Translations under genes and position numbers: made by a program
Assembly (NCBI RefSeq): GCF_052180215.1
Contig: NZ_CP197471.1
Span: 2,762,001-2,826,000 of the forward strand
DNA: 64,000 nt
DNA from: Pseudoneobacillus sp052180215
GTDB lineage: Bacteria > Bacillota > Bacilli > Bacillales > Cytobacillaceae
Reading direction: 5' to 3'
Shown: positions 33,721-42,925 of the stretch, one piece after another
Numbering within the stretch: position 1 is the first letter of the stretch
Layout: every line of letters begins with the position of its first letter
The notes under the pieces: generated by a model
Databases searched by the model: none
What the model saw: only the letters and a program-made list of their open reading frames with translations
Told to the model about the DNA's origin: nothing

Positions 33721-33852
33721 TTGAGTAGACATGCAAATCGTGGAAAAAAAGCACCTGGTGTAAATCCTCAAGGATACGGTCAGGATGCTGAATTTTCCGA
33801 AGAGCCAAAAAGCAAATTAGAAAATGCAGCGAAGAAGAAAAATACTAAGTAA
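33721..33852 (+). CDS. sspL: Small acid-soluble spore protein SspL
   Basis: 43 residues, TTG start with AGGAGGTGA seven bases upstream. It reads MSRHANRGKKAPGVNPQGYG, then EPKSKLENAAKKKNTK. The GVNPQG block and the basic C-terminus match the minor SASP SspL of Bacillus. It is expressed in the forespore, normally under sigma-G. A strong terminator follows, ending the gene and the convergent exonuclease gene. It confirms a spore former. Confidence 0.85.
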   Translation: MSRHANRGKKAPGVNPQGYGQDAEFSEEPKSKLENAAKKKNTK

Positions 33853-33857
33853 CAATA

Positions 33858-33895
33858 AAGGGGGTTACTCTTTGACGAGTAATCCCCCATAAAAA
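33858..33895. terminator. Bidirectional terminator between sspL and ypcP
   Basis: GGGGGTTACTC (33860-33870) pairs with GAGTAATCCCCC (33877-33888). T or A runs follow on both sides. Confidence 0.85.
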
Positions 33896-33896
33896 A

Positions 33897-34793
33897 TTAA
33901 GCGTATTCTTTTTCCACTGCCAAGAAACGGTGGATTCCTTTTAATTCTAAGTCTTCTAGCTTATTCATTACCTTGCTGCGATTATAGAGCAATTGTGCTT
34001 CTGCAATCGAACATGAAACAGGAACATCACATTTAATTTCTGCCAGTTTTCTGCTTAAGTGTAACATTTCCAGGTCCGTTTCAATCTTCGCACGATGTGA
34101 TTTTGATAAGCCATCTAAATTTTCCAGTATTCCATCAATACTGTTATATTGCTGCAATAGCTTTAAAGCTGTTTTCTCTCCAATTCCTTTGACTCCAGGA
34201 TAATTATCACTAGGATCACCCATTAGTCCTTTTAAATCGATCATTTGTTGAGGAGTGATTCCTTTTTCTTCATAAAAGCTTTGTGGTGTATGAACAAGAT
34301 AATTACCAAAACCTTTTTTTAATAAGATAACAGAGATATTGTCATCAAGTAATTGAAGAATATCCTGATCACCAGTTAAGATAGAAACCTTCATATTTTG
34401 GTTTAAATCTTTAGCAACAGTTCCGATACAATCGTCTGCTTCGTATCCAGCTAGGCCAATATTTGGAATATCAAAAGAAGCAACTACCTCTTTAACAAGA
34501 TCAAATTGTGGAATTAATTCTATAGGTGCTTCAGCACGATTTCCTTTATATTCTGTGTACAATTCACTGCGAAAAGTTTTACTGCCCATATCCCAGCAAA
34601 CCGCTAAATGGGACGGGTTAAAGGTTGATACAGCAGTTAACATATGCTTTAAAAATCCGGAAATTGCGTTCGTAGGAGTTCCTTTTGAATTGATCATAAA
34701 TTGCCCAGTCATGGCCGTAGCGTAAAAAGCTCTAAAAAGCAAAGCCATACCGTCTACAAGCATAATATGTGAAGAAGAATTAGTTTCAGTCAT
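33897..34793 (-). CDS. ypcP: 5'-3' exonuclease, FEN/Pol I N-terminal type (YpcP)
   Basis: 298 residues equivalent to the 5' nuclease domain of DNA polymerase I, with no polymerase. Acidic metal residues: Asp in MLVDGMALLFRAFY, Asp in AVCWDMGSKTFR, AGYEADDCIGTVA, ILTGDQDILQLL, and LKGLMGDPSDNYPGVKGIGEKTALKLLQQY with the helix-3-turn-helix. It should remove RNA primers or flaps and overlaps in role with Pol I and RNase HIII/HII. GGGGGAGA lies before the ATG. Single gene. Confidence 0.92.
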   Translation of the reverse strand: MTETNSSSHIMLVDGMALLFRAFYATAMTGQFMINSKGTPTNAISGFLKHMLTAVSTFNPSHLAVCWDMGSKTFRSELYTEYKGNRAEAPIELIPQFDLVKEVVASFDIPNIGLAGYEADDCIGTVAKDLNQNMKVSILTGDQDILQLLDDNISVILLKKGFGNYLVHTPQSFYEEKGITPQQMIDLKGLMGDPSDNYPGVKGIGEKTALKLLQQYNSIDGILENLDGLSKSHRAKIETDLEMLHLSRKLAEIKCDVPVSCSIAEAQLLYNRSKVMNKLEDLELKGIHRFLAVEKEYA

Positions 34794-34873
34794 ACAGTCT
34801 CCCCCTGTTTTTCTAACATTTTACCATTATAACATGGGAAACTTGTTAAACAAAAATTAATCTTTTCCAGTTA

Positions 34874-35467
34874 TTATTGAGATTCTTGAACCCTTTGCAA
34901 GTCCGCACCCGCTTCTTGAAGCTCAAAAATAACAAGACTCCAAGATTTACGTTCATGTTCATTAAATAATAAGGTATAGGTATCACCATTTTTAAAAGTG
35001 AAATCAAATGTTACCTTATTCTTTTTTACATTTTCTTTTGCAGAAGCAACATCTTCCCAATAATATTTTTCTTCTGATATGCTAAAAAAAGGATTTACGT
35101 TTATGGAATCGCCATCCAAATAACGGTAATCGTTAAGTGCAAGATACATCGTTAAAAATGACACTAGAATAGCAACATAAAAAGCTATTTTCATTTTACT
35201 ATTATAAGTATCTCTCGATGCAAGCCATACCTTTATTAAAAGGGAAACTGCCAAAAATACCATGGCTCCAATAAAGATTACAAATGCACTTCTCGGCGGT
35301 CCGAAAAACCAATACCCCTCCGGTTTATAAAATATTTCTTGCAAAGGTAATACTATAAAAAAGGGACTAAGAATTGAAGCAAATAGTAAAATAAATGCTA
35401 TTGAAACTAAAATATGATTAAAATCTGTCCTCTTTTTTTTCGTTACCGTGTACCCACTGACATTCAT
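34874..35467 (-). CDS. Three-TM membrane protein of unknown function
   Basis: 197 residues from the ATG at 35467 (GGGGGAAAAC upstream); a longer frame to 35554 has no site. Helices at about 18-40 (ILVSIAFILLFASILSPFF), 62-88 (SAFVIFIGAMVFLAVSLLI) and 96-115 (IAFYVAILVSFLTMYLAL), then a 75-residue soluble end (KYYWEDVASAKENVKKNKVT, then TFKNGDTYTLLFNEHER) with a PH-like strand pattern. I do not recognise a family. It is in a run of single-gene units on the minus strand. Confidence 0.7.
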   Translation of the reverse strand: MNVSGYTVTKKKRTDFNHILVSIAFILLFASILSPFFIVLPLQEIFYKPEGYWFFGPPRSAFVIFIGAMVFLAVSLLIKVWLASRDTYNSKMKIAFYVAILVSFLTMYLALNDYRYLDGDSINVNPFFSISEEKYYWEDVASAKENVKKNKVTFDFTFKNGDTYTLLFNEHERKSWSLVIFELQEAGADLQRVQESQ

Positions 35468-35592
35468 TTGTTTTCCCCCTATAACATTGTTTCTCTTTTT
35501 GTCACAATGTTTTTTTACATTATTATACAGGAAAAATTTTCCAAAGAGAAACACAAAGATAATTTGCAGTGTAAACTAATTATCCTATATTA

Positions 35593-36429
35593 TTAATTTT
35601 TTTCTATCGAATTTAGGTCATATGATATCCAATCACTGTAGCTACCAATGTAAAGCTTAAGGTTTTGGAATCCAAGTTCGTGAAGTATCAAATAATTAGG
35701 TACAGCTGTTACTCCTGACCCACAATAAACCACTACAGGATCTTTATGGTTCACATCACTAAAACGGTCCCTCTGATCATCTAGTTGCTTAAACCGTCCA
35801 TTTTCGAATCCTTCATTCCAAAATTTATTAATCGCACCAGGTATTCGCCCAGCCACTTTATCAATAGGTTCCTCTATTCCTAAATAACGTTTTGGTTCCC
35901 TAGAATCAATCAGAACTACCTTTTCCTGTTGGTTGTTTACACTCTTTTTTACATCTTCATAGGTTGCTAACATACTGGGTTGAAGATTGATTTGATAATT
36001 TCCTTTTTTTTCTGGAGAAGTTAAAGCGTTTTCGATAGGATACCCTTCAGCTTCCCATTCCTTCCATCCCCCATTTAAAACATACACTTTATCATGCCCC
36101 ATAAACTTCATTACCCACCATAAACGGGAAGCAAAAGCACCTTCCCCATTATCATAAGCAACCACTACAGTATTATTAGATACGCCGGCATTCTCCAAGT
36201 ATAGTTTAAAAGAATTTAGGTCTGGTAATGGATGTCTTCCTCCATGCTCTTGAATGGGACCCGATATATCTTTTTCTAAATGGCAATAAATAGCTCCAGG
36301 TATGTGTGATGTTTGGTAAGCTTGAAATCCACTTTCCGGCTCTGCCAATGAAAAGCGGCAATCTAAAATAACAAGGTTAGTGTTTTCTAGTTCCTTTTTT
36401 AACCATTCCTTATCAACTATGTTTTTCAT
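35593..36429 (-). CDS. Rhodanese-type sulfurtransferase (two domains)
   Basis: 278 residues from the ATG at 36429 (GGGGG upstream); a short extension to 36441 lacks a site. It has two rhodanese domains (about 1-125 and 150-278): the first is inactive, with VAYDNGEGAFASRLWW in place of the Cys loop, and the second carries the active Cys in VVYCGSGVTAVPNYL. The loop CGSGVT is the 3-mercaptopyruvate-sulfurtransferase type. Typical partner is a thiol or cyanide. It stands alone between the membrane-protein gene and dynA. Confidence 0.9.
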   Translation of the reverse strand: MKNIVDKEWLKKELENTNLVILDCRFSLAEPESGFQAYQTSHIPGAIYCHLEKDISGPIQEHGGRHPLPDLNSFKLYLENAGVSNNTVVVAYDNGEGAFASRLWWVMKFMGHDKVYVLNGGWKEWEAEGYPIENALTSPEKKGNYQINLQPSMLATYEDVKKSVNNQQEKVVLIDSREPKRYLGIEEPIDKVAGRIPGAINKFWNEGFENGRFKQLDDQRDRFSDVNHKDPVVVYCGSGVTAVPNYLILHELGFQNLKLYIGSYSDWISYDLNSIEKN

Positions 36430-36492
36430 TTTAGCCCCCATATAGCTGAAAAGGTTGCCATACTTGCCGACAACCTAATCCTGCTTTCTTAA

Positions 36493-39400
36493 CTATTTTA
36501 ATTTTGACAGCACTTTTAATAGTTCGTCCGTTTGACCTTTTTGATCTAATAAGGAAATATATCTACTATAAAACTCTTCTACTTCTTGTTTCGTATGAGT
36601 CATCTTCTGCTCAAATAACTGACAAAGAAGATCGATATAAAACTCATTTAGCCTTTGTCCGCCATTTTGTAAATATTCATCAGAAGGAGCTTGAAGAACT
36701 TCATGAAGTTCTTCACTCATCATTTTTTTCTCATTTTTTTCAAAAAAGGCTTTAGGATTTTTAAAAGTTGATAGTGCTTTTTGGAACATATCTCGATTTA
36801 AATGGTCGAATGCATTAGCAAATTCCAATTGACGATTTTGATTAAATTTTAAGGCTGTGATATGCATTTGTTTATTTACACCTGTAAGTTGATCAGATAA
36901 TCGAGTATGAAATTCTTCTAGCTGCTTTCTAATAAATGAATCCATTCTTAGAGATGTTGCTCTTAATTCTTGGGCAAAATCATAGCCAATACTGCTTAAG
37001 AATTCTTCCAAAGCTGCACGTAAAGCCTTCTTTAAATTTCTTCCATCATCCTGTAAGACAGCTGGATTAAATGATTCTTTAAAAAAGTCACTAAAGCGAA
37101 GGAATACTCTTTGTTTAATATAAAACACTAATTCATTTAATTCCTGAGAAACTCTTTTTTCTAAATAACCTACAGATTGTTTCGTTAACATTTCAAGGAC
37201 TATTTCTCTTTCCTCTTGAAGCTCTTTTTTCTTTTGCATTTTCAAGGATTCGTCTTGATTGGAAGCTTCAATAAGTCCTTCTATTTCTTTTACAATTCTT
37301 TCTACTTCCATTACTGCTGACGATAATGACGTCTGTAATAGATCACCCGAAATGAATTGATAAAAAGCATTCTCAAATTGATTTAAATGAGAAATTTGTG
37401 GTGTTTCAAGTTGCTGTTTTTCTTTTAATCCTAATAAGCTAGATAAAGCAAATAAATTGGGTTGGCGAATACCATAACCTACTAATTGATCCTTTACATA
37501 GGTAATGACAGAGTTTAATTCCTCCTCATCGTTTGCAAGATCAATAGCATTTATAATAAAGAACATTTTATCTAATTCGAATGTATCCTTTACACGCCCT
37601 AATTGGATTAAGAATTCTCGGTCCGCCTTTGAAAAGGCATGATTATAATAAGTTACAAATAATATGGCATCGGAATTTTTAATATAATCAAATGCAACTC
37701 CTGTATGGCGTGCATTGATAGAATCGGCTCCTGGAGTATCTACTAAGGTAATTCCTTGTTTTGTTAATTCACAGTCATAATAAAGCTCAATCCACTCTAC
37801 AAAACAAGATTTTGTTTCGACCGCAACAAATTCCCGAAATTCGTTTAAATCTGTCTGTACGATTTCTCCTAATTTATTTTGGACATTCACATAGCCTTGC
37901 GAAAATGCAGTTAGAAAACTTAAATGAACTTTCTCATTTCCAACAAAATCTGTTTGCTGAGAAATCACATTCTTTATTTTTAAAAAAGCATCCTGAAAAT
38001 CGGTTGATTGTAAATCAAAAACTTTTAATGAGCGGTTTATTTCCGTAAATAACTGATCTATATTTTTTAATTTTACTCGAGCGGTTCCATGTGGATATTG
38101 CTCCGTAACGGGAAGTATTTTATTAATTGCAGCCGTTGTCGGATTTGGTGATACAGGTAATACATCCGATCCCATTAATGCATTTGCAAAGGATGATTTA
38201 CCAGCACTAAATGCACCGAATAAAGCAACTGTAAAGCCCTGATTTTCAATTCGAGCTGCTTTTTCTTTTAATTCACTTATTGTTTGCTGGAAGCCATTTA
38301 AGTTACTTAATTCAGTAGCCGCTGTCTTTAATCTTTGTACAACGGTATCCTTATTTAATTCGTGTTCATCCTTTATTTCAGTTTCTATTAATGGAAGCTT
38401 ATGATCTAAGGTTTCATCTTCTTCTAGATTCAAAGTAGAAGCTTCAATCATGGAATCTCTTACAATCTCCATTTCCTCTTCGATAGGTAAAAATAATACT
38501 TCATTAACCTGCTGGTTTTTATAAGTACCATTAATGATTTCTTCCATTTGATTTTTTACATTCCATAACGTACTTTGTATTTCTTCTACTTTTCGTTTGG
38601 CATGGATATATGGTTCTATCTGATTCCACTCATCCTGTATTTTTTTCATTTGAACAGCATTCGTTGTTTCACATTCATGGTAGATATAATCGCCAATTTC
38701 ATTCATTTGCTTTCGAGCGATTCGTGATATCCCCGCAACAACTTCGTTTGTATAATTTAATAGATATTCACCTGAAAGGGTTGCACCAGGCTTAATAATC
38801 GAAATAAGAAACTCTTTTGTAACAGGAGTTTGATAATTTTGGCATTTTTCTAATAAGGTAGGATCCTGTATGCTGTTTTCCTTTAAAATCTGTTGGAAAT
38901 AGCTACGAAGATGCCAATCCATTTGAGAGGCAACTTTTTCAACAATATCATCATAAAAACGGTTTAAGCGATTTTCTCTTTCTGTCTCCGTTTTTTGTTT
39001 TGAGAACAATAAGCCAACTTTAAATCCATCCTGATGGCTCTCTAAAAAGGCTTGAGCCAGCTCCCTTGTTTGAAAAGGCATTAAATAAGCATTTTTGAGA
39101 ATTTTTTCAGTTTCCTCATAAAATGAATGTTTAAATTGAACTAGTTTGTTATTTAATAACTCTTTCTCCCTAGTTAGCCTCTTTTCACTTTCCTCAATCT
39201 GATTTTGTTCATCTTCGGTCAATGTATTTAATAATTCTATCAACTCAAAGTTCTGTTCAGCCTTTTGCTCCTCTACCCATAATACATGTTCTTGAGTTAA
39301 TTGTTTTAAGGATATTAGAACAGATTCTGATAAACATTCATCAATATGGTTGATTCGATCATGTATAAGGGCTTGCAGTTCATCGAATTGATTTAATGGA

Positions 39401-40143
39401 TGAGAGAGATTTTTTAAACTTGTATAAAATACACCTTTTGGCACTACTCCCCAAGAGCCGAAAGAATCTATAACACTTTGTTTAAAGGTCTCAAATGATA
39501 GTTCCTCATTTCGATGCTTATCAATTTGATTAATAACTAAGTAAAGCTCTTTTCCTGCCAGTGTTAAGTCCTTCGTAAACATAAAGTTCACTTCAGATTG
39601 AACGTGATTGTAATCCATTACGTAAAAAATAACGTCTGCTAAATGAATAGCTGATTCTGTTGCAATACGATGAGCATCGTCAGTAGAATCAATTCCTGGT
39701 GTATCTAAAATCACCATACCACTTGGAAGTTTGGAGTCCGAATGGCTTATTTCCACCCATTCAATTTCGTCACCATCTTTACAATAACTTTTAACCTGCT
39801 CGTAATCATATGGTGCCAAGTACATTCTTGGTTTCCCATGTTTGAAATAAACTTTTGCGTATTCTTCTCCAGTTTTAACCTTTACCAAATTCGCGCTTGT
39901 AGGAATAGGACTTGAAGGCAAGATATTTTCCCCAATTAAGCGATTAATCATGGTTGATTTTCCTGCAGAAAAATGCCCACAGAAAGCAACAGAATATTCT
40001 TTGTTAGCTGCTTTCTCTGCTAATTGTTTTACTTTCTTTTCTACATTTTGATTTTGACTTTCTTTCACGATGTTATAAAAATTACTTACTTTTGATTTAA
40101 AGTCACTTTTTTCTAGCTGTTGAATCAACTGAATCATAAACAT
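36493..40143 (-). CDS. dynA: Double dynamin-like GTPase DynA
   Basis: 1216 residues, very close to B. subtilis DynA (YpbR, 1193). Two dynamin modules in tandem: the first has G1 GHFSAGKSTMINRLIG (about residue 56), G2 around SPIPTSANLV and G3 LDTPGIDS; the second G1 GAFSAGKSSFANALMG (about 642), G3 VDTPGADS and G4 FIINAIDLAN. Long coiled-coil stalks lie between and after them. DynA tethers and fuses membranes and helps against membrane stress and phage. The ATG at 40143 follows AAGGGG. No partner gene is close. Confidence 0.95.
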   Translation of the reverse strand: MFMIQLIQQLEKSDFKSKVSNFYNIVKESQNQNVEKKVKQLAEKAANKEYSVAFCGHFSAGKSTMINRLIGENILPSSPIPTSANLVKVKTGEEYAKVYFKHGKPRMYLAPYDYEQVKSYCKDGDEIEWVEISHSDSKLPSGMVILDTPGIDSTDDAHRIATESAIHLADVIFYVMDYNHVQSEVNFMFTKDLTLAGKELYLVINQIDKHRNEELSFETFKQSVIDSFGSWGVVPKGVFYTSLKNLSHPLNQFDELQALIHDRINHIDECLSESVLISLKQLTQEHVLWVEEQKAEQNFELIELLNTLTEDEQNQIEESEKRLTREKELLNNKLVQFKHSFYEETEKILKNAYLMPFQTRELAQAFLESHQDGFKVGLLFSKQKTETERENRLNRFYDDIVEKVASQMDWHLRSYFQQILKENSIQDPTLLEKCQNYQTPVTKEFLISIIKPGATLSGEYLLNYTNEVVAGISRIARKQMNEIGDYIYHECETTNAVQMKKIQDEWNQIEPYIHAKRKVEEIQSTLWNVKNQMEEIINGTYKNQQVNEVLFLPIEEEMEIVRDSMIEASTLNLEEDETLDHKLPLIETEIKDEHELNKDTVVQRLKTAATELSNLNGFQQTISELKEKAARIENQGFTVALFGAFSAGKSSFANALMGSDVLPVSPNPTTAAINKILPVTEQYPHGTARVKLKNIDQLFTEINRSLKVFDLQSTDFQDAFLKIKNVISQQTDFVGNEKVHLSFLTAFSQGYVNVQNKLGEIVQTDLNEFREFVAVETKSCFVEWIELYYDCELTKQGITLVDTPGADSINARHTGVAFDYIKNSDAILFVTYYNHAFSKADREFLIQLGRVKDTFELDKMFFIINAIDLANDEEELNSVITYVKDQLVGYGIRQPNLFALSSLLGLKEKQQLETPQISHLNQFENAFYQFISGDLLQTSLSSAVMEVERIVKEIEGLIEASNQDESLKMQKKKELQEEREIVLEMLTKQSVGYLEKRVSQELNELVFYIKQRVFLRFSDFFKESFNPAVLQDDGRNLKKALRAALEEFLSSIGYDFAQELRATSLRMDSFIRKQLEEFHTRLSDQLTGVNKQMHITALKFNQNRQLEFANAFDHLNRDMFQKALSTFKNPKAFFEKNEKKMMSEELHEVLQAPSDEYLQNGGQRLNEFYIDLLCQLFEQKMTHTKQEVEEFYSRYISLLDQKGQTDELLKVLSKLK

Positions 40144-40230
40144 TTATACCCCTTATTTGAACTAGTAATAATGCTTATATTTTATACGAATATTCACTAT
40201 TTTGATATAAAAAACCATTACCATTACAAA

Positions 40231-40261
40231 TAAAAAAACCAGAGCCTTTGCCCTGGTTTAA
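40231..40261 (-). terminator. Intrinsic terminator after the 28-residue peptide gene
   Basis: AAACCAG (40236-40242) and CTGGTTT (40253-40259) form the stem, followed by a T-run on the minus strand (40232-40238). Confidence 0.7.
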
Positions 40262-40275
40262 AAAAAATCGTTATT

Positions 40276-40362
40276 TTAAGATGGATTAAGCACATTTTTC
40301 ATTATGTACTTTGTAACAAAACCGTATACTGCAACCGTTCCTATGATAAAAATAATTGTCAT
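40276..40362 (-). CDS. 28-residue single-TM peptide
   Basis: ATG at 40362 with GGGTG six bases upstream, then MTIIFIIGTVAVYGFVTKYI and a short basic end (MKNVLNPS). Almost all of it is one hydrophobic segment, and its own terminator follows 14 bases later. The gap between dynA and bpsB (332 bp) is otherwise empty. It is probably a small membrane protein; it is too short for family assignment. Confidence 0.5.
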   Translation of the reverse strand: MTIIFIIGTVAVYGFVTKYIMKNVLNPS

Positions 40363-40475
40363 TTTTAACACCCTTTCACTCAAAGAGTTAAATGAGAATA
40401 ATTTTCAAACTCAATTGAAGTTTATCACGAACGATAATCATTTTCAATAGACCATTTACTTTTGTCACATTATTT

Positions 40476-41030
40476 TCATATCTTTGGAAAAAATCTTGGA
40501 GATTTTTCAAAAGTTGCCCCGTAAGGAGTCCATTCTTTTAAAGCTTTCTCCTCTTCGGGTATACGGATGGATAAAATCCATACATTAAGCAGCGAAAATA
40601 CGAACATCGTTAGATATGCCTGGTAGAATAAAGGAATAATTAGAAATTCAAGTGTTACGATAACGTAATTAGGATGTTTTACATATTTGTAAGGACCCTT
40701 TACGACCACCTCAGCATCCGGCACAACGATAATTTTTGTATTCCAATATCTTCCAAGTGAAGACAGCGCCCACACTCTTCCTACTTGAGTTAGAACAAAG
40801 AAGAGAAGTAAGATTGGCCAGATTGCAGAAATATTCTTTTGAAAATAGATGACTTCCCAAATAAAAAACAGGAAAAAAAATGAATGAATACCTACAATAA
40901 ATCGATAGTGATTTCTACCGTACTCAATTCCTCCCTGCTTTTTCATCCATTTCTCATTTCCCTTTGCCACTATTAATTCAAGAAGTCTCTGCAAAATAAT
41001 GATCACAAGAAATAAAAAGAAAACCTTCAT
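40476..41030 (-). CDS. bpsB: Isoprenylcysteine-methyltransferase-like O-methyltransferase BpsB (YpbQ)
   Basis: 184 residues with four or five membrane helices. It has the ICMT-family end: RVWALSSLGRYWNTKIIVVPD, VVKGPYKYVKHPNYV and IPEEEKAL. In B. subtilis the equivalent YpbQ (BpsB) methylates alkylpyrones made by the neighbouring type III PKS. The gene starts one base after the bpsA stop, so the pair is an operon and acts in one pathway. Confidence 0.88.
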   Translation of the reverse strand: MKVFFLFLVIIILQRLLELIVAKGNEKWMKKQGGIEYGRNHYRFIVGIHSFFFLFFIWEVIYFQKNISAIWPILLLFFVLTQVGRVWALSSLGRYWNTKIIVVPDAEVVVKGPYKYVKHPNYVIVTLEFLIIPLFYQAYLTMFVFSLLNVWILSIRIPEEEKALKEWTPYGATFEKSPRFFPKI

Positions 41031-41031
41031 T

Positions 41032-42120
41032 CTATTCCCACCTGACTAATAATAATTCGGAACTAAACCCTGGACCTAATGCTGCGAGGATACCAATATC
41101 CCCTTTTGGGATTTCATCCTGCATAAAGCGATCTAGAACATAAAAAACAGTTGCAGAGGACATATTTCCAAAGGTTTTTAATACCTCTAAAGAATGATGA
41201 ATCATGGATGGTGGTAAATCCAAAGCTTTTGTATAAGCCTCTAAAACCTTTAATCCTCCTGGATGAGCGATAAAATGTTGAATATCCTTTGAGGTTAATT
41301 TATGCTTACCTAAAAAAGTTTCAACATTGGGCTTTAGCCAATTTTCAATTAAAACAGGAATACTTTTGGAAAAAATAACAAATAAACCCTCGTCTTTCAA
41401 ATCCCAACCCATTACATCCAGTGAATCTTTTTTGGTTGTAGATTGTGTACCTAAAATCACAGGAATGGTATTTTTGTTCGTGTATGTAGTCGTTGGCACT
41501 TCATCCCCAACGATTAAAGCACAAGCAACACCATCAGCAAACAGAGAAGTTCCAATAAGATTACTTTTAGAACGGTCATTTTTCTGAAAGGTTAAACTGC
41601 AAAGTTCTATAGAAAGAACTAATACCTTAGCCTTCGGAAAAGCTAAACAATACTCATAGGCTCTAGAAAGACCAGATGCCCCTCCTGCACATCCTAAACC
41701 CCAGATTGGAATTCTTTTTGTGTGAGTGGAAAACGGCAAATCATTCATTATCCTCGCCTCTATACTAGGAGTAGCAATCCCAGTACTTGAAATAGTAAAA
41801 ATAGCTTCTATCTCACTAAAATCAACGGTACCATTTAGAAAATTTTTGTTTTCGAGACAATTTTGAATGGCTATTTTACCCAGTTCTATTGCATTTTCAA
41901 TATAGGTATCATTCTTTTCTTGAAAACTATGTTCCTTTTTAAACCAATCTAAGCCTTTTACAAAATGTCTTTTTTCAATCTGTCCGTTTTGAAAAGCAGT
42001 TAGTAATCTTTCGATATCTTTAAAGGATTCCGAGAATAATTCTCTCGCAAATTCCATCGTATCATTCTGTGAAATGACAAAGGGTGGTATGGCTTCTGCT
42101 ACAGATAATATTTTAGGCAT
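41032..42120 (-). CDS. bpsA: Type III polyketide synthase BpsA (alkylpyrone synthase)
   Basis: 362 residues from the ATG at 42120, where AAAGGAGA gives the right spacing. Chalcone-synthase fold: the nucleophile Cys in WGLGCAGGASGLSRAYEYC, His in IQHFIAHPGGLKVLE and Asn in LKTFGNMSSATVFYVL form the triad. The N-terminus (PKILSVAEAIPPFVISQ) is the thiolase-fold start. BpsA extends fatty acyl-CoA with malonyl units to triketide and tetraketide pyrones. A promoter-terminator element lies in the leader region. Confidence 0.92.
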   Translation of the reverse strand: MPKILSVAEAIPPFVISQNDTMEFARELFSESFKDIERLLTAFQNGQIEKRHFVKGLDWFKKEHSFQEKNDTYIENAIELGKIAIQNCLENKNFLNGTVDFSEIEAIFTISSTGIATPSIEARIMNDLPFSTHTKRIPIWGLGCAGGASGLSRAYEYCLAFPKAKVLVLSIELCSLTFQKNDRSKSNLIGTSLFADGVACALIVGDEVPTTTYTNKNTIPVILGTQSTTKKDSLDVMGWDLKDEGLFVIFSKSIPVLIENWLKPNVETFLGKHKLTSKDIQHFIAHPGGLKVLEAYTKALDLPPSMIHHSLEVLKTFGNMSSATVFYVLDRFMQDEIPKGDIGILAALGPGFSSELLLVRWE

Positions 42121-42187
42121 TTGCATTCTCCTTTAAAGGTTTTGCTTATTATTCCCAGTCCTTTACCAAAGAATGCTAATTTAGACA

Positions 42188-42217
42188 TAAAAAAAGCTTC
42201 CTTTTTACAAAGGAAGC
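42188..42217 (-). terminator. Intrinsic terminator in the leader region of bpsA
   Basis: GCTTCCTTT (42196-42204) and AAAGGAAGC (42209-42217) form a perfect 9-bp stem, followed on the minus strand by TTTTTTT. It lies 68 bases upstream of the bpsA ATG and has no convincing gene before it. A TATAAT on the minus strand stands about 35 bases further upstream, so it would end a very short transcript or attenuate bpsA. The palindrome CAAAACGTTTTG overlaps its outer edge (42217-42228). Confidence 0.75.
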
Positions 42218-42434
42218 AAAACGTTTTGAAGGTTTGTTGTTGTGCACTTTTATTATACTTCGTCCAAACGAATAGTTCACCAACCAAATTCAACCATTTA
42301 ATGATGGATACATAAGAGTAATCAACAAGGAAAAAAGTAATATGAAAAAAGTTATCCTTTTTGTAAGATTTTTGTCTAAATTTCGACAAATATATGGTAG
42401 TATATATTCATACAAAAGGTTGGAGGAAATAAAG

Positions 42435-42905
42435 ATGAGCTTGTCTCAAAATGTAACAAATATTCTTAATGGAACCATTGAGTCCGTTAAATCTCTACTA
42501 CCCTTTCAAGTAGAATTAGACAAACCCGCTCTTTTTACAGAGCCATTTACTCAACATAAGATTGCTGTACTTATTGGTATGACTGGGGATGTAAAAGGTA
42601 GAATTATCATTAATGGGGATGAAGAGATTTTCGGAAATATTGGTGAAGGCATGTTTGGTATGAAACTAGAGGGGGAAATGTTAGAATCCTTCGCTGGTGA
42701 GCTTGGGAATATGTTGGCTGGTCATTTATCAACATTAATTGCTCAAAAAGGTTACGAAATGGATATTACACCTCCAACAGTACTAGTCGGGCAAGCTAAA
42801 ATTTATGGATTTGAACGAGCTTTTCGCCTCCCTATTCATATTAAAGATAAGGGAACGCTATTAATTATTTTAATGGTAGAAGTAAAACAAGAGGTGCATT
42901 CCTAA
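42435..42905 (+). CDS. CheX/CheC-like chemotaxis phosphatase-family protein
   Basis: 156 residues from the ATG at 42435 (GGAGG upstream). The CheC/CheX core is present: FGNIGEGMFGMKLEGEMLESFAGELGNMLAGHLSTLIAQ, in which the Glu and Asn of ESFAGELGN occupy the CheY-P phosphatase positions, and a second half LPIHIKDKGTLLIILMVEV. CheX members work as dimers. No che or fla genes are near, so the target response regulator is not known. It stands between bpsA (divergent) and an SDR gene (convergent). Confidence 0.82.
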   Translation: MSLSQNVTNILNGTIESVKSLLPFQVELDKPALFTEPFTQHKIAVLIGMTGDVKGRIIINGDEEIFGNIGEGMFGMKLEGEMLESFAGELGNMLAGHLSTLIAQKGYEMDITPPTVLVGQAKIYGFERAFRLPIHIKDKGTLLIILMVEVKQEVHS

Positions 42906-42925
42906 GATGCACCTCTTGTTCTTTT
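42888..42925. terminator. Bidirectional terminator between the CheX-like and SDR genes
   Basis: Perfect 12-bp arms CAAGAGGTGCAT (42888-42899) and ATGCACCTCTTG (42907-42918), followed by TTCTTTTTT on the plus strand. The stop codon of the CheX-like gene lies in the loop. Confidence 0.88.

Noticed and set aside
42099..42389. Minus-strand frame of 96 codons upstream of bpsA
   Set aside because: No ribosome site, it runs through the terminator hairpin and the bpsA start, and its translation looks random.
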